Assembly: GCF_016908775.1 (NCBI RefSeq)
Contig: NZ_JAFBEP010000018.1
Span: forward strand, 1-64,000
Source of the DNA: Defluviitalea raffinosedens
Lineage (GTDB): Bacteria > Bacillota > Clostridia > Lachnospirales > Defluviitaleaceae
Length of the DNA stretch: 64,000 nt
Direction: 5' to 3'
Shown: in pieces, positions 53,414 through 62,717 of the stretch
How positions within the stretch are numbered: the stretch's first letter is position 1
Layout of the letters: the number at the start of each line of letters is the position of its first letter
Notes under the pieces: model-generated
What the model saw: the letters and a program-made list of their open reading frames with translations, nothing else
What the model was told of the DNA's origin: nothing
Database searches by the model: none
Position numbers and translations under genes: made by a program

Positions 53414-53977
53414 TTGTTTTTAAATACCAAATTAACAGAAATGATTCATGAAATACTAAGACCAATCATTAAGCCGGGAGATTTGGTAGTAGATGCAACA
53501 CTTGGTAACGGCTTTGATACGTTGTTTTTGGCAAAAGCGGTAGGACCTCAGGGAAAGGTTATTGGATTTGACATTCAGGAGTGCGCTATTGAGAATGTGA
53601 GAAGAAGATTGGAAAATGAAGGATTACTGGAACGAGTCAGCCTCATTCAAGACAGTCATAGCAATATTGACAAATATATTTTTGAACCTATTGGGGGAGC
53701 TATGTTCAATTTGGGTTATTTACCTGGTGGAGATAAAGAATTGATCACGAAACCTCAATCGACTGTAGAAGCATTAGAAAAGACTTCTTGCTTGTTATCC
53801 CGGGGAGGATTTATTACTATATTAAGTTACTGGGGACATGCTGGCGGAAAAGATGAAAAAGAAGCCGTTGAAAAATTTCTAAGCAAGCTGGACAATAAAA
53901 TATTTCTTACTGCAAAGTTTAAATTTCTAAACCGTTCAGGGAATCCACCAGTTATTTATCTAGTTCAAAAGTTATAA
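53414..53977 (+). CDS. MnmM-type tRNA methyltransferase (YtqB family)
   Basis: The 187-residue protein has a class I methyltransferase SAM site (VVDATLGNGFDTLFLAKAVG, IGFDIQ) and the family-specific MFNLGYLPGGDKELITKP and GGFITILSYWGH blocks. Members of the YtqB family methylate the wobble nm5s2U of tRNA to mnm5s2U. TTG start at 53414 after AGGTGATG. It lies at the end of rluB-speE-speB, probably cotranscribed with them. Recognised by motif; exact tRNA target by family. Confidence 0.85.
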   Translation: MFLNTKLTEMIHEILRPIIKPGDLVVDATLGNGFDTLFLAKAVGPQGKVIGFDIQECAIENVRRRLENEGLLERVSLIQDSHSNIDKYIFEPIGGAMFNLGYLPGGDKELITKPQSTVEALEKTSCLLSRGGFITILSYWGHAGGKDEKEAVEKFLSKLDNKIFLTAKFKFLNRSGNPPVIYLVQKL

Positions 53978-54017
53978 AAAAGTTATAAATTTAATATATT
54001 TTATATTTTTAAAGTAC

Positions 54018-54046
54018 TTGCATGGATTAGAATAATAATGTAGAAT
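54018..54046 (+). promoter_or_regulatory. Sigma-A-type promoter of the carboxyltransferase/Na+ pump operon
   Basis: TTGCAT (54018-54023), 17-base spacer, TAGAAT (54041-54046), about 55 bases before the ATG. Confidence 0.65.
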
Positions 54047-54104
54047 AAACTTGGCGATTGTTGCGTTTTTTGAGAGCCTAAAATTTAAAAATGGAGGGTT
54101 ATAA

Positions 54105-55649
54105 ATGAGTACATTGTCTAAAGTAAATGAACTCGATGCACGTCGTTCTGCAATAAAAATGGGCGGCGGTGAAGCAGAAATCAAGAAGCTTCACACTGAT
54201 GGCAAGTTGACTGCTAGAGAACGCATCGAAAAATTTCTTGATGAAAACAGTTTTGTAGAAATTGGTACATTTGTTACACACCGTTCTACAGCCTTCAATA
54301 TGGCAGATAAAGAGGCTCCTGCTGATGGAGTTGTAACAGGTTATGGTACTGTTGAAGGGCGATTGGTATATGTATATAGCCAGGATTCTACTGTGCTTGG
54401 AGGATCTGTGGGTGAAATGCATGCACAAAAGATTAATTCTCTTTACGATCAAGCAATGAAAATGGGAGCTCCAATCGTTGCATTTTTAGACTCAGCTGGA
54501 TTGAGACTCCAGGAAAGTGTAGATGGTCTGGATGGCTATGGAAAGCTGTTTTTGCGACAATCCCTTGCATCTGGAGTGATCCCTCAAATCTCTGTTATTC
54601 TCGGAGATTGCGTAGGTGGAGCTGGATTTATACCGGGACTTTCAGATTTTACTTTTATGGTTTCTAAAAATGCAAGATTGTTTATGAACAGCCCAAATAC
54701 AATTGAAGGTCCAGAAGGTAAAAGTGCAACTTTTGATACTATAGGAAGTGCCAAAGTACATAGTGAAAAGAGTGGAATGGTACATTTCCAATATGATAAA
54801 GAAGAAGAGTGCATTGAGAATGTAAGAAAATTAATTGCTTATCTTCCTGCGAATAATTTGGAAGATGCACCTGTTTATGAAGTAAATGATGATTTAAATC
54901 GTGTGGATTCTGTTTTGAATTCCATTGTTCCAGATGATTTGAATGCATCTTTTGATATTAAGACAGTTATAAGATCTCTGGCTGATGACAGAGAACTTTT
55001 TGAAGTACAAGCCCAATTTGCTAAAAATCTTGTGGTTGGTTTCATTCGTCTTAATGGAAGCACTGTAGGAATAGTAGCTAACCAGTCTCAAGAAGAAGGT
55101 GGACTGCTAGACAGTAAAGCTGCCCAAAAAGGAGCTGAATTCATCCAATTCTGTGATGCCTTTAATATTCCTATTGTTTCTATTACAGATGTGGCAGGCT
55201 TTAGGGCTTCTGTTGAAGAAGAGCAAAGAGGAGTATTAAAGCAAAGCAGTAAGCTGGTATATGCATTTGCTCATGCAACAGTTCCAAAAGTAAATGTCAT
55301 TGTAAGAAAAGCTTTCGGAAGTGCTTATATTGCAATGAACAGTAAACATATAGGTGCTGATATTGTTTTTGCTTGGCCAACTGCTCAAATTTCTGTGATG
55401 AATCCGGAAGGGGCAGTAAATATTATGTATGCGGAAGAATTAAAAACATCCGAAGATCCTCACAGCTTAAGAGCAGAAAAAATTGAAGAGTTCTCTGCTA
55501 TGCAAGCTAGTCCATATACAGTTGCCGCAAGAGGATACATTGATGATATTATTGAACCGGCGGCTACAAGAAAACGCGTAATTGCAGCTTTAGAAATGCT
55601 TTATAGTAAAAGAGAGCAAAGATCAACTAAAAAGCATGGCACGGTTTAA
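54105..55649 (+). CDS. mmdA: Acyl-CoA carboxyltransferase (methylmalonyl-CoA decarboxylase alpha / PccB type)
   Basis: The 514-residue protein has two crotonase-like halves. Each has a Gly-rich oxyanion region: SQDSTVLGGSVGEMHAQKI plus GGAGFIPGLSDFTF in the first, and DVAGFRASVEEEQRG plus VRKAFGSAYIAMNSKHIGADI in the second. This is the acyl-CoA carboxyltransferase that transfers the carboxyl group between methylmalonyl-CoA and biotin. It opens the five-gene operon with OadG, biotin carrier, OadB and OadA-like genes. The length matches MmdA and the 12S subunit of transcarboxylase. AAAATGGAGGG lies before the ATG. Confidence 0.9.
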   Translation: MSTLSKVNELDARRSAIKMGGGEAEIKKLHTDGKLTARERIEKFLDENSFVEIGTFVTHRSTAFNMADKEAPADGVVTGYGTVEGRLVYVYSQDSTVLGGSVGEMHAQKINSLYDQAMKMGAPIVAFLDSAGLRLQESVDGLDGYGKLFLRQSLASGVIPQISVILGDCVGGAGFIPGLSDFTFMVSKNARLFMNSPNTIEGPEGKSATFDTIGSAKVHSEKSGMVHFQYDKEEECIENVRKLIAYLPANNLEDAPVYEVNDDLNRVDSVLNSIVPDDLNASFDIKTVIRSLADDRELFEVQAQFAKNLVVGFIRLNGSTVGIVANQSQEEGGLLDSKAAQKGAEFIQFCDAFNIPIVSITDVAGFRASVEEEQRGVLKQSSKLVYAFAHATVPKVNVIVRKAFGSAYIAMNSKHIGADIVFAWPTAQISVMNPEGAVNIMYAEELKTSEDPHSLRAEKIEEFSAMQASPYTVAARGYIDDIIEPAATRKRVIAALEMLYSKREQRSTKKHGTV

Positions 55650-55668
55650 ATAAACGTGAGGTGATAAA

Positions 55669-56037
55669 ATGGAAGAATTTATTCATGGTTTAATGGTAAC
55701 AGTCATTGGTATGGGAGTAACATTTCTGGCTTTGATTGCTTTATCCTTCATTCTTGATCTCTTTCGTGTTCTTGCCGAAGGTCCTTCCAGTAAAAAAGTA
55801 GAAGCACCAAAGCAAGAAGCAACAGTTATTGAAGAAACAGCGGTCAAAGAAGAAGCATCAGAAGAAATTATTGAGCAAGATGATTTAGAATTAATTGCTG
55901 TGATTACTGCAGCGATCGCAGCCAGTTTAGAAACTTCTACAGATCAATTAAGAGTGCGTTCTTTCAGAAGAATTAATTCTAATGGTTCGGCGTGGAACAA
56001 AGCAGGCCGAATGAATCAAGTTCAAAATACATTTTAA
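55669..56037 (+). CDS. Na+-pump decarboxylase gamma subunit (OadG)
   Basis: The 122-residue protein has one N-terminal membrane helix (LMVTVIGMGVTFLALIALSFIL) and a C-terminal cytoplasmic tail with Glu-rich linker and DDLELIAVITAAIAASLETSTDQLRVRSFRR. This is the OadG layout: the helix anchors the soluble carboxyltransferase to the membrane pump. Start at ATG 55669 after GAGGTGATAAA. Second gene of the operon. Confidence 0.88.
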   Translation: MEEFIHGLMVTVIGMGVTFLALIALSFILDLFRVLAEGPSSKKVEAPKQEATVIEETAVKEEASEEIIEQDDLELIAVITAAIAASLETSTDQLRVRSFRRINSNGSAWNKAGRMNQVQNTF

Positions 56038-56067
56038 TTAAGTTCTAATATTAAAGGAGGAGTTAAA

Positions 56068-56463
56068 ATGAGAAAATTTCAAGTTACAGTAAATGGAAAT
56101 ATATATGAAGTTGAAGTGGAAGAATTACAAGGAGGTCAAGCAGTGACTCCAGCAGCGGCACCAGCAACTGCGGCACCTGCACCAGCGGCACCTGCAGCTC
56201 CAAAAGTAGCGCCACAAAAAGCTTCTGCACCAGCAGCAGTACCAGCAGGTGCTACAAAAGTTACTTCCCCAATGCCTGGAACAATTTTAGACATTAAAGT
56301 AAGTGTAGGAGATAGCGTAAAAGTAGGAGATACAATAGCTATTCTTGAAGCAATGAAAATGGAAAATGAAATTGTTGCAACAGCTGACGGTAAAATAGCT
56401 TCTATCAATACATCCAAAGGAGCGTCTGTAAATACAGGAGACTTAATCGCAACCATCGGCTAA
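56068..56463 (+). CDS. Biotin carboxyl carrier protein
   Basis: The 131-residue protein has a short N-terminal domain (about 1-26), an Ala/Pro-rich flexible linker (about 29-65) and a biotinyl domain with the acceptor Lys in EAMKMENEI. It carries the carboxyl group between the carboxyltransferases and the pump, equivalent to the 1.3S subunit of transcarboxylase. AAAGGAGG precedes the ATG. It is a separate carrier, since the OadA-like protein in the operon lacks a biotin domain. Confidence 0.95.
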   Translation: MRKFQVTVNGNIYEVEVEELQGGQAVTPAAAPATAAPAPAAPAAPKVAPQKASAPAAVPAGATKVTSPMPGTILDIKVSVGDSVKVGDTIAILEAMKMENEIVATADGKIASINTSKGASVNTGDLIATIG

Positions 56464-56501
56464 TATCCTGACCATCATTTGAAAAGGAGGGAGCAAGTCA
56501 A

Positions 56502-57671
56502 ATGAACTTTATAAACATGATCGTAGATACGTTAGGAGATTTGTATTCTACTTCTGGTTTTGCCGGCTTAACGATAAGCAGTGTCATTATGATTGGCGTT
56601 TCATTGGTTTTAATATATCTTGCAATTAAAAAAGAGTATGAGCCTTTGTTATTGTTACCAATTTCTTTCGGAATGTTGCTCACGAATTTACCTCTGGCAG
56701 GAATGATGTCAGGTCCTTCCAATGGTGAAGTAGGCGGTATTCTTTATTATTTATATCAAGGCGTTAAATTAGGAATTTTCCCACCTCTTATTTTCTTGGG
56801 AGTAGGAGCGATGACGGATTTTGGCCCCCTGATTGCAAATCCAAGAAGTATTTTATTAGGAGCAGCAGCTCAATTTGGAATTTTCTTTGCATTCATTGGA
56901 GCTTTGTTATTAAAACACGTTATACCAGCAATTAACTTTACCGGTGCAGAAGCGGCTAGTATTGGTATTATCGGAGGGGCAGACGGTCCAACAGCGATTT
57001 ATCTAACATCCAGACTAGCCCCGCACTTATTAGGACCTATTGCTGTAGCTGCTTATTCTTATATGGCTTTGGTGCCTATTATTCAGCCACCAATCATGAG
57101 AGCGTTAACAACTCCAGAAGAAAGAAAAGTAAAAATGGAACAGTTAAGACCTGTTTCTCAAAATGAAAAAATTATATTTCCAATTATCGTTACAATATTA
57201 GTTTCTCTCTTGCTTCCATCAGCAGCACCTCTTATAGGAATGCTTATGTTTGGTAACTTAATGAGAGAAAGCGGTGTTGTAGGTAAATTAGTTGAAACAG
57301 CATCCAATGCTTTGATGTATATCATAACAATATTCTTAGGTACTACTGTTGGCGCAACAGCCAGTGCAGAAAACTTTTTAAATCCAAAAACTTTAGGTAT
57401 TATAGCCCTTGGTTTGGTAGCTTTTTCAATTGGAACAGCGGCTGGAGTTCTTTTTGGTAAAATCATGTATAAAGTATCTGGAGGAAAAGTCAATCCTCTG
57501 ATCGGTGCAGCGGGGGTTTCTGCAGTACCTATGGCAGCCCGTGTGGCACAAAAAGTAGGTAAAGAAGAAAATCCAACGAATTTCTTACTGATGCATGCGA
57601 TGGGACCGAACGTTGCAGGAGTTATAGGTTCGGCAGTTGCAGCAGGAGTATTATTGTCAATCTTCGGTTAA
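56502..57671 (+). CDS. oadB: Na+-translocating decarboxylase beta subunit (OadB)
   Basis: The 389-residue membrane protein shows the OadB signatures [23 protein letters not shown] and [22 protein letters not shown], plus many helices. It decarboxylates carboxybiotin and couples this to Na+ export, giving an electrochemical gradient. AAAAGGAGGGAG precedes the ATG. Located between the carrier and the OadA-like gene. Confidence 0.95.
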   Translation: MNFINMIVDTLGDLYSTSGFAGLTISSVIMIGVSLVLIYLAIKKEYEPLLLLPISFGMLLTNLPLAGMMSGPSNGEVGGILYYLYQGVKLGIFPPLIFLGVGAMTDFGPLIANPRSILLGAAAQFGIFFAFIGALLLKHVIPAINFTGAEAASIGIIGGADGPTAIYLTSRLAPHLLGPIAVAAYSYMALVPIIQPPIMRALTTPEERKVKMEQLRPVSQNEKIIFPIIVTILVSLLLPSAAPLIGMLMFGNLMRESGVVGKLVETASNALMYIITIFLGTTVGATASAENFLNPKTLGIIALGLVAFSIGTAAGVLFGKIMYKVSGGKVNPLIGAAGVSAVPMAARVAQKVGKEENPTNFLLMHAMGPNVAGVIGSAVAAGVLLSIFG

Positions 57672-57696
57672 TATAATCTAAGAAGGAGGTAGAACG

Positions 57697-59112
57697 ATGT
57701 CAGAACAAGTTCAAAATAGACCAGTAAAAATTACAGATACTACATTTCGTGATGCGCATCAATCTTTGATTGCAACACGAATGAAAACTGAAGAAATGCT
57801 TCCTATAGCAGAAAAAATGGACCAAGTAGGCTTCTACTCTATGGAAGTATGGGGAGGCGCAACATTTGATGCATGTTTACGCTTCTTAAAAGAAGATCCA
57901 TGGGAACGTTTAAGAAAACTAAGAGCAGCTATAAAAAACACAAAACTCCAGATGTTATTAAGAGGACAAAATATTTTGGGATATCGTCACTATGCAGATG
58001 ATGTTGTTGAATATTTCGTTCAAAAAAGTATTGCAAATGGAATTGATATCATCCGTATATTTGATGCGTTAAATGATGCAAGAAATCTGGAAACTGCCAT
58101 AAAGGCAACCAAAAAAGAAAAAGGTCATGCGCAAGTTGCTATTTCTTATACTTTAAGTGAAGTACATACACTTGAATACTATGTGAAATTAGCAAAGCAA
58201 TTTGAAAACATGGGAGCAGATTCAATTTGTATTAAGGATATGGCAGGATTATTACTTCCATATGATTCATATGAATTGGTATCTGCCTTAAAGCAAGCTG
58301 TAAAAATCCCTATTGAACTCCACGGACATTATACCAGTGGCGTTGTAGCAATGACTTATATGAAGGGTGTTGAAGCTGGAGCTGATATCATTGATACAGC
58401 TATGTCACCTTTCTCTATGGGAACTTCTCAGCCAGCTACAGAAGTAATGGTGGAAACCTTCAGAGGTACTCCATATGATTCTGGCCTTAATCAGGAAATA
58501 TTATCCGAGATTGCAGAATACTTCAGACCTCTTCGCGAAAAAGCAATGGAAGAAGGACTTCTTGATCCTAAAGTATTGGGTGTTGATATTAAGACCCTTA
58601 TGTACCAGGTTCCAGGAGGTATGTTGTCCAACTTGGTTTCACAGCTTAAGAAACAAAATGCGGAAGATCGTTTCTATGAAGTGTTACAAGAAATCCCAAG
58701 AGTTCGTGCAGATTTTGGATATCCTCCATTAGTAACTCCATCCAGCCAAATTGTAGGAACTCAAGCGGTTTTAAATGTATTAATGAATCAAAGATATAAA
58801 ATGGTTACAAAAGAATCTAAAGCGCTTGTTCGTGGTGAATATGGAAAAACTCCAGTGCCTATTTCAGAAGAAGTTAGAAAAATGGTTATTGGAGACGAAG
58901 AACCTATTACATGTCGCCCTGCCGATTTATTAGAGCCTGAATTAGAAAAAATTGAAGCAGAAATGAAGCAATATAAAGAACAGGACGAAGATGTTTTATC
59001 TTATGCATTGTTCCCACAAGTGGCAGAAGAATTCTTTAAATATCGTCAAGCACAAAAAACAAAGGTTGACCCTGCTTTAGCAGATACAGCAAATAAAGTT
59101 TATCCAGTATAA
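57697..59112 (+). CDS. oadA: Oxaloacetate decarboxylase alpha / transcarboxylase 5S-type subunit, no biotin domain
   Basis: The 471-residue protein has the HMG-like TIM barrel (DTTFRDAHQSLIATRM, GGATFDACLRF, metal-site HGH in ELHGHYTSG) with the carbamylated Lys in CIKDMAGLL, and the conserved PYC_OADA C-terminal domain (KALVRGEYGKTPVPI). It ends before any biotin domain, like the 5S subunit of transcarboxylase. It exchanges a carboxyl group between oxaloacetate/pyruvate and biotin. Last gene of the operon; AAGGAGG precedes the ATG; strong terminator follows. Confidence 0.93.
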   Translation: MSEQVQNRPVKITDTTFRDAHQSLIATRMKTEEMLPIAEKMDQVGFYSMEVWGGATFDACLRFLKEDPWERLRKLRAAIKNTKLQMLLRGQNILGYRHYADDVVEYFVQKSIANGIDIIRIFDALNDARNLETAIKATKKEKGHAQVAISYTLSEVHTLEYYVKLAKQFENMGADSICIKDMAGLLLPYDSYELVSALKQAVKIPIELHGHYTSGVVAMTYMKGVEAGADIIDTAMSPFSMGTSQPATEVMVETFRGTPYDSGLNQEILSEIAEYFRPLREKAMEEGLLDPKVLGVDIKTLMYQVPGGMLSNLVSQLKKQNAEDRFYEVLQEIPRVRADFGYPPLVTPSSQIVGTQAVLNVLMNQRYKMVTKESKALVRGEYGKTPVPISEEVRKMVIGDEEPITCRPADLLEPELEKIEAEMKQYKEQDEDVLSYALFPQVAEEFFKYRQAQKTKVDPALADTANKVYPV

Positions 59113-59116
59113 TAAA

Positions 59117-59164
59117 TAAAGGAGTTTTGAAAAACTATAAAGAGTTTTTCAAAACTCCTTTTTA
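59117..59164. terminator. Strong bidirectional terminator
   Basis: An 18-bp perfect stem, from AAGGAGTT (59119) to AACTCCTT (59160), with T run after and an A-rich stretch before. Ends the pump operon and the convergent gene. Confidence 0.92.
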
Positions 59165-59803
59165 ACAGTGTTTATGAAGAAAGATCTGATTGGGACGATT
59201 ACTTTCATATTTAATAATTTTAACCTTTTCAGAATGTTTTAGTTTTTTACCGCATCTAAGGCAGTAATATTCTCTTTTTGAAGGAAGATAATCATATTCA
59301 ATTTCTAAAGGAAGTCTTCCGTATTTTTCCCAGCTTTTCCAGCCGACTTTACATAAAAGCCTTCTGTGATCATAGTCTGCATAAACCCATTTTAAAATGC
59401 GGTGAAAATGAAAAGGATATTTTGTATATTTTATAAATGCTTCAGGAAATCCTAATGAAATTACATATTCTTCAAAACTTTTTTCTACTTTTTCCTGCAA
59501 AGGACCTGTTATAACTGTATTTTTCCAGATATAATTTTTTTCATCCAGCCATTTTCTTAACTCGTCAAACATATAGCCTCTACAGATTTCTATTGGTTCA
59601 TCTTTTCTTACATTTAATTTCTTAAAGCCTCTTTGGACTATTTTCACTACATATCTCAGATAAGCCTTCTTCTTCATATTAGCTTTTGAATAATATTTCA
59701 GAGGGATGACTTCATCGAAATATTCTCCTGTTTCAATACGATACATTCCAATGATTGTTCCTCCAATTAAGCTGCCACTGCCAGCATCATCTATTTGAAT
59801 CAA
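59162..59803 (-). CDS. Protein of unknown function with RNase H-like start and C-terminal zinc ribbon (213 aa)
   Basis: I do not recognise the family. TTG 59803 is chosen because GGTGGAG lies 9 bases before it (a longer ATG at 59821 would put that site in the coding part). The N-terminus reads IQIDDAGSGSLIGGTIIGMYR, which recalls the first strand and loop of RNase HII-like folds (IDEAGxG), then alternating strands and helices to about residue 165. A zinc-ribbon-like C-terminus (YYCLRCGKKLKH ... HKHC) ends it. No signal or membrane helix. It is a single gene, divergent from the RpiR regulator. Any nuclease role is speculation. Confidence 0.65.
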   Translation of the reverse strand: MIQIDDAGSGSLIGGTIIGMYRIETGEYFDEVIPLKYYSKANMKKKAYLRYVVKIVQRGFKKLNVRKDEPIEICRGYMFDELRKWLDEKNYIWKNTVITGPLQEKVEKSFEEYVISLGFPEAFIKYTKYPFHFHRILKWVYADYDHRRLLCKVGWKSWEKYGRLPLEIEYDYLPSKREYYCLRCGKKLKHSEKVKIIKYESNRPNQIFLHKHC

Positions 59804-60051
59804 GAAAATCAGCTCCACCATTCATTTTTCTAAAAATTAGCAGAAAAAACTTTGCCCGACTATTCAACTGTAATAATAAATACTAATTTTATTTTTAATA
59901 CATAGTTCATGGAGATTAAATCAGACTTCTTCTTTTTACATAATATTATTTGTAAAAATTGATTTTTTATATATAATAATGTTATGAAATATCTTTTACT
60001 TGTTCATTCAAATGGATGAAAATTAATTATTACAAGATGTGAGGGAACGAC
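59804..60051. other. Divergent intergenic region, no gene seen
   Basis: Very AT-rich spacer between the zinc-ribbon protein gene and the RpiR-type regulator gene. Apart from the promoter described separately, I see no small gene, RNA or clear operator. Confidence 0.5.
59950..59977 (+). promoter_or_regulatory. Probable sigma-A promoter of the RpiR-type regulator
   Basis: TTGTAA (59950-59955), 16-base spacer, TATAAT (59972-59977), about 75 bases before the ATG. Confidence 0.5.
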
Positions 60052-60954
60052 ATGCATAAAAAGAATGATTTAATTCAGAGAATTCAAAGTAGTCTGCCTA
60101 AGCTCAGTAAAGGTCAAAAATTGATTGCAAATTATATTTTGAATCATTACGATAAAGCAGTGTTTTTAACTGCTGCTAAATTAGGCAGTATTGTGGGAGT
60201 TAGCGAGTCAACAGTAGTTAGATTTGCCAATGAATTAGGCTATGATGGATATCCAAAACTGCAGAGGGCATTAGAAGAATTAGTAAAGAATCGACTTACT
60301 GCTGTTCAAAGGATGGAAGTTGCATCCGATCGTTTAGAGCATCAACATGTATTAAGATATGTGCTTCAATCGGATGCAGATAAAATTAAATATACTTTGG
60401 AAGAAATTGACGAACAGGTTTTTGATGAATCTGTAAATGCAATTCTTAATGCCCGAAAAATATATATATTAGGCGTTAGAAGTTCCGCTGCTTTGGCCAG
60501 TTTTTTAGGATTTTATTTCAATCTGCTGTTTGATAATGTGAAATTAATCCATACAAACAGTGTAAGTGAAATGTTTGAGCAAATTCATAAATTGAGTTCT
60601 GAAGATGTTGTTATAGGAATTAGTTTTCCAAGATATTCAAAACGTACTTTAAAGGCAATGGAATTTGCCAAATCACAAAATGCCACAGTGATCACTATTA
60701 CAGACAGTCCACTGTCTCCAATGACACAATATGCCACTTACAGTTTGCTGGCCAGAAGTGATATGGCTTCTTTTGTAGATTCTCTGGTGGCTCCAATGAG
60801 TGTACTTAATGCTTTAATTGTTGCCATCAGTTTAAAGAAGAAAGATGAAATATCAGAAACATTAAGTAAACTCGAAAAAATTTGGACAGAATACCAAGTG
60901 TATGACAATGAAGATGAAGACTTGAATTTAACTTATTCATTAAATAAAAAGTAG
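60052..60954 (+). CDS. MurR/RpiR family transcriptional regulator
   Basis: The 300-residue protein has an N-terminal HTH_6 domain (about 1-80; KLSKGQKLIANYILNHYDKA, GVSESTVVRFANELGYDGYP) and a C-terminal SIS sugar-phosphate-binding domain (about 130-260; ILGVRSSAALASFLG, VVIGISFPRYSKRTLKAM, ITDSPLSPM). It should bind DNA and respond to a sugar phosphate. Genes downstream (phosphatase, aroH, cmk) do not identify a sugar pathway, so its regulon is unknown. AGGGAAC precedes the ATG. Confidence 0.92.
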   Translation: MHKKNDLIQRIQSSLPKLSKGQKLIANYILNHYDKAVFLTAAKLGSIVGVSESTVVRFANELGYDGYPKLQRALEELVKNRLTAVQRMEVASDRLEHQHVLRYVLQSDADKIKYTLEEIDEQVFDESVNAILNARKIYILGVRSSAALASFLGFYFNLLFDNVKLIHTNSVSEMFEQIHKLSSEDVVIGISFPRYSKRTLKAMEFAKSQNATVITITDSPLSPMTQYATYSLLARSDMASFVDSLVAPMSVLNALIVAISLKKKDEISETLSKLEKIWTEYQVYDNEDEDLNLTYSLNKK

Positions 60955-60963
60955 GGTGAACAC

Positions 60964-61581
60964 ATGACAAAATTCTATTTAATAAGACATGGAGAGACTG
61001 AATGGAATGTTCAAAATAGATATCAAGGGATTACAGACATTCCTTTAAGTTCTGTCGGTAAATTGCAGGCACAAGCTATTGCGACCAGGATGAAAGATTA
61101 TGAAGTAGATGCGATTTATGCTTCTGATTTATCAAGAGCTTTCGTTACAGCAAAAAGTATTGCCAAAGAGAAGAATTTGGAAGTCCGAACCCTTCCCCAG
61201 TTAAGGGAAATTAATTTCGGAGAATGGGAAGGTTATACGATGACTGAGCTTGAGGAAATATATGGGGATGACTATAAGAGATTTTTTATGGAGCCTCATA
61301 AATATCCATTTCCAGGGGAAGGATCTATGGAAGCGGTCCAAATGAGAGTAAAAAAAGCAGTAGAAATCATCACTTCAAATCATGATCATCAAAAGGTTGT
61401 TATTGTTTCCCATGGGGGAATATTAAAAGTTCTGATTATGACTTTATTAGAACTGGATTTATCTTTTTACAAAAGTTTTTGGCTAGGAAATACATCGCTT
61501 TCTATACTTGACCAAAAGGATACGGGCAAATGGGTATTAAGCTCATTAAATGACCGATGCCATTTAAATACTATGAAATAG
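60964..61581 (+). CDS. Histidine phosphatase family protein (phosphoglycerate mutase-like)
   Basis: The 205-residue protein has the RHG motif LIRHGETEWNVQNRYQG with the nucleophilic His, and the second His in VIVSHGGILKVL; LREINFGEWEGYTMTELEE is typical of the CobC/PhoE branch. It is a phosphatase more likely than a mutase. The substrate is open. It starts 9 bases after the regulator gene, so both are likely cotranscribed. Confidence 0.9.
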   Translation: MTKFYLIRHGETEWNVQNRYQGITDIPLSSVGKLQAQAIATRMKDYEVDAIYASDLSRAFVTAKSIAKEKNLEVRTLPQLREINFGEWEGYTMTELEEIYGDDYKRFFMEPHKYPFPGEGSMEAVQMRVKKAVEIITSNHDHQKVVIVSHGGILKVLIMTLLELDLSFYKSFWLGNTSLSILDQKDTGKWVLSSLNDRCHLNTMK

Positions 61582-61593
61582 GAGAAATCAACT

Positions 61594-61956
61594 ATGTCTG
61601 TAGCTGTAATACGAGGAGCAATTACAATAGAAAAAAACACAGAGGAAGATATTCTTCAAAATACTACAATTCTTTTACAAGAAATCATGGCCAGGAACAA
61701 TCTCAAAATTGAGGATATAATATCTATTATTTTTACTGCAACAGATGATATTGATGCTGCATATCCTGCGGTTGCAGCAAGAAAGTTAAATATCATTCAT
61801 GCAGGACTGATGTGTTTTCAAGAAATGAAAGTTCAAAACAGTTTAAAAATGTGCATACGAGTGATGGTTCAGATTAAAACAGAAAAGACACAAGATCAGA
61901 TGAAGCATGTGTATTTAAAGAAAGCAACAGTGCTAAGACCGGATTTGCTAAAGTAA
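61594..61956 (+). CDS. aroH: Chorismate mutase, AroH type
   Basis: The 120-residue protein fits the trimeric AroH fold: VIRGAITIEKNTEEDI with the conserved Arg, FTATDDIDAAYPAVAAR, and the C-terminal VYLKKATVLRPDL. It rearranges chorismate to prephenate in phenylalanine and tyrosine synthesis. AGGAGAA precedes the ATG. The order aroH-cmk-ispH is common in Clostridia. Confidence 0.92.
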   Translation: MSVAVIRGAITIEKNTEEDILQNTTILLQEIMARNNLKIEDIISIIFTATDDIDAAYPAVAARKLNIIHAGLMCFQEMKVQNSLKMCIRVMVQIKTEKTQDQMKHVYLKKATVLRPDLLK

Positions 61957-62013
61957 AAAATTTTATTCCAATCAGGGTGGGCAATGTTTTTGACAGAATA
62001 GGGAGGAAGAAAG

Positions 62014-62706
62014 ATGAAGTATTTTTCAATAGCAATTGATGGACCCGCAGGAGCTGGTAAAAGTACAATTGCTAAAATGATAGCCAAAAAACTAAATATT
62101 ATATATGTAGATACTGGCGCCATGTATCGTACAGTAGCACTATATTGTATCAAGCATGGCATACAATGTACTGATAAAGACAATGTTGAAAAGATTTTAA
62201 ATCAAATAGAAATAAAAATTCTATATAAAGATCATACGCAAAGAATATTTTTAAACGATGAAGATGTATCAGATATAATTCGTACTCAGGAAATCTCCCA
62301 GGGCGCTTCAGATGTTGCTACGATTCAGGCTGTGCGTGTTAAAATGGTAGAATTGCAAAGAAATCTTGCCAAAAGCGCTTCAGTTGTCATGGATGGAAGA
62401 GATATAGGTACGTATGTATTACCTAATGCTGACTTAAAAATATTCCTTACTGCCAGTGTAGAGGAACGGGCCAGCAGAAGATATAAAGAATTGACGCAAA
62501 AAGGCATAGAATGCAGTCTGAGTAAGATTAAAGAAGAGATTGAAGCACGAGATAAAAATGATACCTGCAGAGAATGCTCTCCTCTAAGAAAAGCAGAGGA
62601 TGCTGTTGAAGTAGATACAACAGGAAAAACGATACAAGAGGTTGTAGATCAAATTATTTCCTTAATCCCTAAGCAATACGACATTAATAACGATGACACA
62701 ATTTAA
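62014..62706 (+). CDS. cmk: Cytidylate kinase
   Basis: The 230-residue protein has the P-loop IAIDGPAGAGKSTIAK, the CMP-binding DTGAMYRTVALY, and MDGRDIGTYVLPNADLKIFL. It phosphorylates CMP and dCMP using ATP. GGGAGGAAG precedes the ATG. The ispH-rpsA gene begins 12 bases after its stop, so expression is linked. Confidence 0.96.
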   Translation: MKYFSIAIDGPAGAGKSTIAKMIAKKLNIIYVDTGAMYRTVALYCIKHGIQCTDKDNVEKILNQIEIKILYKDHTQRIFLNDEDVSDIIRTQEISQGASDVATIQAVRVKMVELQRNLAKSASVVMDGRDIGTYVLPNADLKIFLTASVEERASRRYKELTQKGIECSLSKIKEEIEARDKNDTCRECSPLRKAEDAVEVDTTGKTIQEVVDQIISLIPKQYDINNDDTI

Positions 62707-62717
62707 GGAGGAGAATA

